Shown: piece after piece, positions 1-5,404 of the stretch
Layout: the number at the start of each line of letters is the position of its first letter
How positions within the stretch are numbered: position 1 is the first letter of the stretch
DNA from: an uncultured Lachnospiraceae bacterium
GTDB taxonomy: Bacteria; Bacillota; Clostridia; Lachnospirales; Lachnospiraceae
Direction of reading: 5' to 3'
Assembly (NCBI GenBank): GCA_900313265.1
Contig: OMRN01000384.1
Coordinates: 1-5,404 of the forward strand
DNA: 5,404 nucleotides
Made by a program: the position numbers and the translations under genes
The notes under the pieces: model-generated
Databases searched by the model: none
Seen by the model: the letters and a program-made list of their open reading frames with translations, nothing else
Told to the model about the DNA's origin: nothing

Positions 1-33
1 GACGAGGACGAAGAAGACAAGAATTACGTATAA
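1..33 (+). CDS. 3' end of an unidentified gene with an acidic C-terminal tail (partial)
   Basis: Frame 1 reads DEDEEDKNYV and then stops at TAA (31-33). Only ten codons are visible, so neither the family nor the function can be named. The frame was chosen because a run of Asp and Glu codons followed by a stop is typical of the end of a bacterial cytoplasmic protein. The other two forward frames also run to stops soon after (near 45 and 51) and give basic, less protein-like peptides, so the frame is likely but not certain. The gene would point the same way as recJ, with a 128-base gap between them. Confidence 0.45.
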   Translation, partial: DEDEEDKNYV

Positions 34-65
34 GTATGATTCATAAAACATAAATATTTTGAATG

Positions 66-96
66 GAATTCCTCCGGGGAACTTGCGGGGGAATTC
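66..96 (+). terminator. Imperfect stem-loop, possible weak intrinsic terminator of the upstream gene
   Basis: The arms are GAATTCCTCCG (66-76) and CGGGGGAATTC (86-96). They pair over 11 bp with a single T-G wobble (73 with 89) around a 9-base loop (77-85). The stem has a GC-rich upper half and lies 32 bases after the stop codon at 33, a normal place for a terminator. The T-tract is poor, however: the stem is followed by TTGTGTAG. The structure could therefore be a weak terminator, a hairpin that stabilises an mRNA 3' end, or part of the recJ leader if transcription starts upstream of it. The hairpin itself is plain in the sequence; its role is inference. Confidence 0.45.
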
Positions 97-161
97 TTGT
101 GTAGTGGGAAATGAATTTAAGTCCGTTTCACAGGACGTATTTATGCGGGCAATAAGGCACG

Positions 162-1907
162 ATGAGAAAAAAATGGATGTTAAAACGAATCGGTGCGGAT
201 TATGAAGGCCTTGGAAAAATTTTCGGGCTGGATCCGCTCGTTATAAGGATTCTTGTAAACAGAGGATACGATACGGAAGAAAAAATCCGTCTCTTTTTAA
301 GTGCGGATGAGACGATTTTTGACTGCGCGGACGGTCTTCCCGATATCGGGTCCGCCGTAAGTGCTCTTGAACGGTTCCGGAAAGAAGGAAAGAAAATCCG
401 CATTATCGGGGATTATGATATTGACGGCGTCTGTGCCACGGCGATTTTATTAAAGGCCCTTAAAGCATACGGAATGGAAGCGGATTATGTCATTCCGCAC
501 CGGATATTAGACGGCTACGGGCTGAACGCTAATCTGATTGAGAAAGCGCATAACGACGGGATTGAGGCGATTGTAACCTGCGATAACGGAATCGCGGCAT
601 TTGATGAGATTGCGCTGGCAAAGGAATACGGCATGGAAGTCATCGTTACGGACCACCATGAAATTCCGGAGAGACTGCCGGATGCGCTTGCAATCGTAGA
701 TCCGAAGAGGAAGGAGAATACCTATCCGAATCCGGATATCTGCGGTGCGTATGTGGCTTATAAAGTGGTATCCGCTCTGCTCGGACTGAACCGGCCGGAT
801 TCGGATTTCGAGGAATTGAAGAAGGAACTTCTTATTCTGGCCGGATTTGCCACGGTTGGCGATATTATGCCGCTGTATGCGGAAAACAGGGCACTCGTTT
901 CCTATTGTCTTGCTCACATTAAAGAAGGTACCAATACCGGTCTGGAAGCGCTTATTCGTGCGACGGAAACCATGGATAAGAAGGTCAGTGCCTATACCAT
1001 CGGGTTTATTCTGGGACCCTGTATCAATGCAACCGGAAGGCTCGATTCGGCCGATCATGCACTGCAGCTTTTAATGTGCGATGATAAGAACCGGGCGATG
1101 AAACTGGCACAGATGCTTCGTGAGATGAATGAAGAGCGAAAGGACATTACGGCAAAGGGACAGGAAGATGCCGTCGCCATGGTAAAGAGGCAGGGAACGC
1201 CGGATCCGGTTATCGTTTTGTATCTTCCGGATGTGCATGAAAGCATTGCCGGTATTATTGCAGGACGGTTAAAAGAAGTATTTTACCGCCCGTCCATTGT
1301 GTTTACGGATACGGAGGGCGAAATTATAAAAGGTTCCGGGCGGAGTATCGAAGCCTACGACATGTATGAAAAACTAAGCGAATGCCGGGATTTATTCGAG
1401 AAATTCGGAGGACATCCGATGGCGGCCGGAATCAGCATGCCGAAGGAAAACTTGGAGGAACTGCGAAGAAGGCTTAACGAAAATGCGAATCTTTCCGAAG
1501 AGGATCTGACTCCGACACTGATTATTGATGCCGATATGCCGTTTGGCTATGCATCCATGCACCTGATGGAAGAGTTAGCAAAGCTCGAACCGTTCGGCGT
1601 TAAAAACGAAAAGCCTGTTTTTGCGAGAAAAGATGTGCTCATTACCGAAGCAAAACTGTTCGGAAGAAATAAGGACATGGCAGTATTTACCGTAAAGGAG
1701 CCTTCCCTCGGTGACAGAACCTATAAGTTGAAACTGTTCAGGCACTTAATCGAGTTTCATGAATATCTGGACGAAATACACGGGGAGGGAACGGCGGAAG
1801 CGCTTTACCGGGGAAAGCCGGCGAGTGTCAAAGTTGCATTTTATCCGGAGATTAATGATTTCCGGGGAGAGAAAAACATTGAATTTATTGTAACGGATTT
1901 CGGCTGA
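162..1907 (+). CDS. recJ: Single-stranded-DNA-specific 5'-3' exonuclease RecJ (DHH family)
   Basis: RecJ degrades single-stranded DNA from the 5' end in recombinational repair, mismatch repair and processing of stalled forks, using divalent metal ions in the cytoplasm. DHH-domain motifs are in order: GDYDIDG at residues 83-89, CDNG at 140-143, DHH at 164-166 and VGD at 232-234. The DHHA1 nucleic-acid-binding part follows, with INATGRL near 288-294, HESIAGIIAGRL at 359-370, GSGRS at 391-395 and FGGHPMAAG at 415-423. The last roughly 100 residues fit the OB-fold domain. The length, 581 aa, is close to E. coli RecJ (577) and lacks the long C-terminal extension of Bacillus RecJ. The ATG at 162 is chosen because family members begin just before the KWM segment; its ribosome site is weak (TAAGG at 153-157, 4 bases away). 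An alternative ATG at 177 has no better site. The gene ends in TGA, 39 bases before priA. The family is certain; that this is the cell's main RecJ rather than a second paralogue is not shown. Confidence 0.93.
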   Translation: MRKKWMLKRIGADYEGLGKIFGLDPLVIRILVNRGYDTEEKIRLFLSADETIFDCADGLPDIGSAVSALERFRKEGKKIRIIGDYDIDGVCATAILLKALKAYGMEADYVIPHRILDGYGLNANLIEKAHNDGIEAIVTCDNGIAAFDEIALAKEYGMEVIVTDHHEIPERLPDALAIVDPKRKENTYPNPDICGAYVAYKVVSALLGLNRPDSDFEELKKELLILAGFATVGDIMPLYAENRALVSYCLAHIKEGTNTGLEALIRATETMDKKVSAYTIGFILGPCINATGRLDSADHALQLLMCDDKNRAMKLAQMLREMNEERKDITAKGQEDAVAMVKRQGTPDPVIVLYLPDVHESIAGIIAGRLKEVFYRPSIVFTDTEGEIIKGSGRSIEAYDMYEKLSECRDLFEKFGGHPMAAGISMPKENLEELRRRLNENANLSEEDLTPTLIIDADMPFGYASMHLMEELAKLEPFGVKNEKPVFARKDVLITEAKLFGRNKDMAVFTVKEPSLGDRTYKLKLFRHLIEFHEYLDEIHGEGTAEALYRGKPASVKVAFYPEINDFRGEKNIEFIVTDFG

Positions 1908-1946
1908 TTACCGAAGGTACGATAAAGAACAGGATTTGAACGGATC

Positions 1947-4271
1947 ATGTACGCAGATGTAATTGTGGATATATCGCATAAGAATCTCGACCGGCCTTTT
2001 TGCTATCGTATTCCGGATTCGTTAAAAGAATCGGTTGCAATCGGCAATAAAGTATCGATTCCTTTCGGAAAGGGAAATACGGCCAAAGAGGGATATGTGG
2101 TGGGATTATCGGAAACTCCCACGGATGAGATTGATGCGGACAGGATTAAAGAAATCAGTGCGGTTATTCCGAACGGTTTTTCCGCGGAGGAAAATCTCAT
2201 TGCGCTGGCGGCCTACATGAAAGAACAATACGGCTCCACCATGATTACCGCGCTGAAAACGGTTCTTCCGGTGAAAAAGGTAGTGAAAATCCGCGAGGAG
2301 AAAACCGTTGTTTCAAAGGTGCCGCTTGCGACAATCGAGCAGGGAATCGAAATTGCCGGAAAGAAAAATCAGAAGGCGAAGGTACGACTTCTCCGGGAAC
2401 TTTTAAACAGTGAACGGATTTCGTACAGCATTGTTACGGGAAAACTGAATGTATCCGCACCGACGGTCAAATCCCTTGAAAAGGACGGTTTTCTGACCGT
2501 AGAGGTGAGCCGGAAAAACGATAACCCGTTTACTTTCCGAAACGGAGAGGAAATCATTCCGGACTTAAGCGACGAACAGAAGCGGATTGTGGACGAAATA
2601 CAGTCGGAGAGGGAAAACGGAGTTGCCGGACAATATTATATTTACGGCATTACCGGAAGCGGAAAGACGGAAGTTTACATGCGGTTAATCGAAAACTGCC
2701 TGAAAGAAGGACGGCAGGCGATTCTGCTGATTCCGGAGATTTCTTTAACCTATCAGAATCTTCGCCGCTTTTACCGCCGTTTCGGCGACCGGGTTGCCGT
2801 CATGCATTCGAAACTCGGCGACGGGGAGAAATACGAACAGTTCAGACGCGCAAAAGAGGGCGAGATTTCCATCATGATCGGTCCACGCTCGGCACTTTTT
2901 ACACCGTTCCCGGATCTCGGAATGATTATTATCGACGAGGAACATGAAAGTTCCTATAAAAGTGAGAGCATGCCGAAATATCATGCCAGGGAAGTTGCCG
3001 GAAAACTGTCGGAACTGACGCATGCATCGCTTGTAATGGGTTCCGCCACGCCTTCATTGGAGAGTTTTTACCGGATTAAAAAGGGCGAAATCAAAGAATA
3101 CCGCTTAAGCAAAAGACTGACCGGAGGAACGCTCCCGAATGTCCATATCGTGGATATGAAAGAGGAACTGGAATCCGGTAACCGTACGGTTTTTTCCCGA
3201 AAACTGCAGGAAATGATGCAGGACCGTCTGGATAAGGGAGAGCAGACGATGCTCTTTTTAAACCGGAGGGGGTACGCATCGAGTGTTCTGTGCCGCTCCT
3301 GCGGAGAAGTAATGAAATGCCCGCACTGTGATATTTCCTTATCCGAGCACAAAGGCGGGGTATTAATCTGCCATTACTGCGGCTACAGTACGCCGTTTGT
3401 CAAAAAATGCGCAAAATGCGGTTCGGATAAAATTGCCGGTTTCCGTGCCGGTACGGAGCAGATTGAGGATGAAATAAAGAAAAGATTCCCGCAGGCCGTG
3501 GTCCTTCGGATGGATGCCGATACCACGAAAAAATCGGAAGACTATGAGGCAATTCTCTCGCGTTTTGCCTCCGGGGAAGCGGATATTCTTTTGGGAACGC
3601 AGATGATTGTAAAAGGTCATGATTTTAAGGGCGTTACGCTTATGGGCGTGCTCCTTGCGGATACTTCCCTAAGTCATTCGGATTACCGTGCGGCGGAGAG
3701 AACCTTTGAACTGCTTACTCAGGCAGCGGGCCGTGCCGGAAGGGGAGAAATGCCCGGGGATGCCGTAATTCAGACTTATCAGCCGGAACATTATGCCGTT
3801 ACCTATGCGGCTTCGCAGGATTACGAGGGATTTTACGAGGAAGAAATTCTGTACCGGGAAATGATGGAATATCCTCCGGTCGGACAGATTCTTTCGGTAC
3901 AGTTCTTCGGACCGGACTGGGAGAGGCTGTCGAGACTGTCGCTCGGAATGACGAAGGAAATTGCAGGGAAATTTAACGGAGTTGTCCGGGCGAATCAGGC
4001 TTTATCCACGGACTCGAAAGAACAGCAGGATGACGGGACATCATCTGCGGGTGGAATAAATCCGGAGCCGGCATGCATCATCCGCCAGCTCGGACCGTCG
4101 AAGGCTTCGCTCGGAAAGAAAAAGGATATTTACCGTCAGGTTGTTTATTATAAATGCAAAAGGAAAGAACCGCTGATCGAAATAAAGGATTACATGGAAA
4201 AGCGTCTTAATGAAATCAGTGTGAAAAAAGAGCAGATTCAGTTTGATTTTAATCCGATGAATTCGTTTTAA
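1947..4271 (+). CDS. priA: Primosomal protein N', replication-restart DNA helicase PriA
   Basis: PriA recognises abandoned forks and D-loops, unwinds DNA 3' to 5' using ATP, and starts reloading of the replicative helicase. The 774 residues follow the family plan. A 3'-end-binding domain covers about 1-105 and a winged-helix region about 145-185. The helicase core has Walker A GITGSGKT (234-241), motif Ia LIPEISLT (261-268), Walker B DEEH (330-333), GSATPS (365-370), FLNRRGY (437-443), GTQMIVKGHDF (550-560) and QAAGRAGRG (592-600). All eight zinc cysteines are present: 449, 452, 458, 461, 475, 478, 488 and 491. The C-terminal domain holds LGPSKASLGKKKDIYR (715-730) and ends FDFNPMNSF. Residues about 684-707 look like a hydrophilic insert in that domain. 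The ATG is chosen because MYADVIVDIS is the conserved family start and the next Met is residue 91. The ribosome site is poor: AGGA (1931-1934) lies 12 bases away. The gene is 39 bases after recJ and 58 before def, in keeping with an operon. Confidence 0.97.
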   Translation: MYADVIVDISHKNLDRPFCYRIPDSLKESVAIGNKVSIPFGKGNTAKEGYVVGLSETPTDEIDADRIKEISAVIPNGFSAEENLIALAAYMKEQYGSTMITALKTVLPVKKVVKIREEKTVVSKVPLATIEQGIEIAGKKNQKAKVRLLRELLNSERISYSIVTGKLNVSAPTVKSLEKDGFLTVEVSRKNDNPFTFRNGEEIIPDLSDEQKRIVDEIQSERENGVAGQYYIYGITGSGKTEVYMRLIENCLKEGRQAILLIPEISLTYQNLRRFYRRFGDRVAVMHSKLGDGEKYEQFRRAKEGEISIMIGPRSALFTPFPDLGMIIIDEEHESSYKSESMPKYHAREVAGKLSELTHASLVMGSATPSLESFYRIKKGEIKEYRLSKRLTGGTLPNVHIVDMKEELESGNRTVFSRKLQEMMQDRLDKGEQTMLFLNRRGYASSVLCRSCGEVMKCPHCDISLSEHKGGVLICHYCGYSTPFVKKCAKCGSDKIAGFRAGTEQIEDEIKKRFPQAVVLRMDADTTKKSEDYEAILSRFASGEADILLGTQMIVKGHDFKGVTLMGVLLADTSLSHSDYRAAERTFELLTQAAGRAGRGEMPGDAVIQTYQPEHYAVTYAASQDYEGFYEEEILYREMMEYPPVGQILSVQFFGPDWERLSRLSLGMTKEIAGKFNGVVRANQALSTDSKEQQDDGTSSAGGINPEPACIIRQLGPSKASLGKKKDIYRQVVYYKCKRKEPLIEIKDYMEKRLNEISVKKEQIQFDFNPMNSF

Positions 4272-4295
4272 GACATCCGGGGAAAGAAAGCAGGA

Positions 4296-4313
4296 CGGCA
4301 TTGATTTTTGCCG
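4296..4313 (+). other. Small hairpin between priA and def, just upstream of the def ribosome site
   Basis: CGGCA (4296-4300) pairs perfectly with TGCCG (4309-4313) around an 8-base T-rich loop. The stem is only 5 bp and no T-tract follows, so it is not a terminator. It ends 3 to 5 bases before the def Shine-Dalgarno sequence, so it could slightly affect mRNA processing or def translation. A chance inverted repeat is equally possible. Confidence 0.2.
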
Positions 4314-4315
4314 GG

Positions 4316-4325
4316 AAAGGAAGAG
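4316..4325 (+). promoter_or_regulatory. Ribosome binding site of def
   Basis: The purine run AAAGGAAGAG contains AGGA (4318-4321) 8 bases before the def ATG at 4330. It is the best-placed Shine-Dalgarno sequence in the window and fixes the def start. The sites before recJ and priA are clearly weaker or badly spaced. Confidence 0.75.
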
Positions 4326-4329
4326 AAAA

Positions 4330-4824
4330 ATGGCAATTCGTAATATCAGAACTCTGGGAGAAGATGTGCTTCGGGCAAAGGCAAAGGAAGTAACGGAAGT
4401 CACACCGAGAATCCGCGAACTGATCGATGATATGTTTGAAACCATGTATGAGGCGAACGGAGTAGGTCTTGCGGCGCCTCAGGTAGGAATTCGCAAGCGG
4501 ATTGTGGTAGTGGATGTTACCGGAGAGGATCCCGTTGCACTCATTAATCCGGTTATTTTAAAGTCAGATGGTGAGCAGACCGGCTATGAGGGCTGTCTTT
4601 CCGTACCCGGAAAAACCGGAATCGTAACGCGTGCCAATCACGTGATTGTGGAAGCATACAACGAAAATATGGAGAAATTCACCATTGAGGCCGAAGAACT
4701 GATGGCCAGGGCACTTCAGCATGAAATCGACCATTTGGACGGCGTGGTGTATGTGGATTTGGTAAAAGAGGGCGAACTGTATAACAACGAAGACCTCGAA
4801 AAGATGCAGGACGAGGAAGAGTAA
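4330..4824 (+). CDS. def: Peptide deformylase
   Basis: Peptide deformylase removes the formyl group from the N-terminal formylmethionine of nascent proteins at the ribosome exit, a step needed before methionine aminopeptidase can act. It is a metal (usually Fe2+) hydrolase. All three signature motifs are intact in the 164 residues: GVGLAAPQ at 44-51, EGCLS at 87-91 with metal ligand Cys89, and HEIDH at 131-135 with ligands His131 and His135 and catalytic Glu132. The length is close to E. coli Def (169) and fits the compact type 1 enzymes; the longer loops of type 2 deformylases are absent. The protein ends in an acidic tail, MQDEEE. The ATG start is supported by AGGA 8 bases upstream and by the usual MAIRNIRTLG-like family start. 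The gene is 58 bases after priA and only 5 bases before fmt, whose product adds the same formyl group, a conserved and functionally sensible pairing. Confidence 0.97.
   Translation: MAIRNIRTLGEDVLRAKAKEVTEVTPRIRELIDDMFETMYEANGVGLAAPQVGIRKRIVVVDVTGEDPVALINPVILKSDGEQTGYEGCLSVPGKTGIVTRANHVIVEAYNENMEKFTIEAEELMARALQHEIDHLDGVVYVDLVKEGELYNNEDLEKMQDEEE
4813..4821 (+). promoter_or_regulatory. Likely ribosome binding site of fmt, inside the end of def
   Basis: The stretch GAGGAAGAG covers the last codons of def (the final Glu residues) and contains AGGA at 4814-4817, 12 bases before the fmt ATG at 4830. The spacing is somewhat long. Because the site lies inside def and the two genes are 5 bases apart, ribosomes finishing def are well placed to start fmt, which suggests translational coupling. 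Confidence 0.5.
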
Positions 4825-4829
4825 AAAGC

Positions 4830-5404
4830 ATGAGAGTAATCTATATGGGAACCCCGGAATTTGCCGTGGGAGCGCTTGAAAAAATCATCGAAGCCGGTCA
4901 TGAAGTTGTTCTTTGCGTGACGCAGCCGGACAAACCGAAGGGAAGAGGAAAGGAACTTGCTTTTTCTCCGGTAAAGGAGTGCGCCGTAAAGCACGGGATT
5001 CCGGTTTTTCAGCCGGAAAAAATCAAACTTCCCGAATCTGTGGAAGAACTTCGCAAATATCCGGCGGATGTAGCGGTTGTTGCCGCATTCGGACAGATTA
5101 TTTCCAAGGAAATACTGGATATGACAAAATACGGATGCATTAATATTCATGCATCGCTTCTTCCTTTGTACCGCGGGGCCGCACCGATTCAGTGGGCGAT
5201 TTTAAACGGAGAAAAAGTGGCCGGCATTACGATTATGCAGCTTGATGAAGGACTTGATACCGGAGATATTCTTTTAAGAGAAGCCATTCCCTTAGCTGAG
5301 GATGAAACCGGTGATTCGCTTCACGACAAACTCGCCGTGCTCGGTGCAAATCTGGTTGTGGAAGCACTTGACAAACTCGAAAAAGGCGAAATCCGTCCCA
5401 TCCC
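4830..5404 (+). CDS. fmt: Methionyl-tRNA formyltransferase, N-terminal part (cut by the window edge)
   Basis: Fmt transfers a formyl group from 10-formyltetrahydrofolate to Met-tRNA(fMet), making the initiator used in bacterial translation. The reading frame starts MRVIYMGTPEFAV, the classic opening of the family's Rossmann-like fold, and stays open for 191 codons to the window edge. Visible hallmarks are TQPDKPKGRG at 31-40, the folate and catalytic segment NIHASLLPLYRGAAPIQW at 105-122 with Asn105 and His107, and LDTGDIL at 142-148 with Asp143. Asn, His and Asp form the catalytic set known from this formyltransferase family, and all are present. E. coli Fmt has about 315 residues, so roughly the last 120, including the C-terminal tRNA-binding domain, lie outside. 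The ATG at 4830 follows the def stop by 5 bases. No frameshift is seen. Confidence 0.97.
   Translation, partial: MRVIYMGTPEFAVGALEKIIEAGHEVVLCVTQPDKPKGRGKELAFSPVKECAVKHGIPVFQPEKIKLPESVEELRKYPADVAVVAAFGQIISKEILDMTKYGCINIHASLLPLYRGAAPIQWAILNGEKVAGITIMQLDEGLDTGDILLREAIPLAEDETGDSLHDKLAVLGANLVVEALDKLEKGEIRPI

Noticed and set aside
24..56. Promoter-like hexamers (TATAAG, TATGAT, TAAATA) before recJ
   Set aside because: The region is AT-rich, so -10-like hexamers are expected by chance. None has a convincing -35 partner at 16-18 bases, so no promoter is called.
121..136. Short inverted repeat GTCC/GGAC before recJ
   Set aside because: Only 4 bp of stem with an 8-base loop, which is within chance expectation.
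507..1058. 183-codon open frame on the minus strand
   Set aside because: It lies wholly inside recJ, antisense to the conserved DHH region, and its product has no recognisable domain. It is a shadow of the biased codon use of the real gene.
847..1074. 75-codon forward frame inside recJ
   Set aside because: It is out of frame within conserved RecJ sequence and has no family resemblance.
4041..4445. 134-codon open frame on the minus strand across the priA-def junction
   Set aside because: It overlaps the conserved end of priA and the start of def and shows no domain.
4716..5150. 144-codon open frame on the minus strand across the def-fmt junction
   Set aside because: It is antisense to two well-supported genes and resembles no known family. 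The open frame follows from their codon bias.
162..5404. Frequent TCCGG, CCGGA and TTCCGG words throughout
   Set aside because: They fall in all four genes and arise from preferred codons such as CCG for Pro, CGG for Arg, GGA for Gly and TCC for Ser. They show no regular spacing or common orientation.
1..5404. Possible novel defence, mobile or RNA-based system
   Set aside because: Nearly every base is accounted for by four intact, well-known housekeeping genes in one direction. There are no direct repeats, insertion-sequence ends, tRNA genes or structured leaders beyond the hairpins listed.

Overview
This window looks like an ordinary chromosomal housekeeping segment from a Gram-positive anaerobe of the class Clostridia, most likely a Lachnospiraceae-type organism. 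The evidence is the flavour of the proteins (a PriA starting MYADVIVDIS and ending FNPMNSF, and a compact RecJ with a GDYDIDG motif) and the priA-def-fmt gene order, which is common in Firmicutes. This is judged from memory of the families, not from a database search. I see no mobile element, CRISPR array, RNA gene or accessory system.

Layout: all genes are on the + strand. The last codons of an unidentified gene with an acidic C-terminus end at position 33. A 128-base gap follows, the longest non-coding stretch here, and it carries an 11-bp imperfect stem-loop at 66-96 that may terminate the upstream transcript. Then come recJ (162-1907), priA (1947-4271), def (4330-4824) and the first 191 codons of fmt (4830 to the window edge). 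Gaps between the four genes are 39, 58 and 5 bases. None holds a convincing terminator, so recJ-priA-def-fmt is probably one transcription unit.

The genes form two functional pairs. RecJ (5'-3' single-strand DNA exonuclease) and PriA (replication-restart helicase) both act at damaged or collapsed replication forks. Fmt adds a formyl group to the initiator Met-tRNA, and Def removes that group from nascent proteins, so they are the two ends of the N-formylmethionine cycle. All catalytic motifs that can be checked are intact.

The points worth a second look are modest. They are a hydrophilic insert in the C-terminal domain of PriA, the stem-loop upstream of recJ, subfamily-specific variants of the RecJ motifs, and a def 3' end whose codons also supply the likely fmt ribosome binding site. 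I found no evidence for a previously undescribed system.
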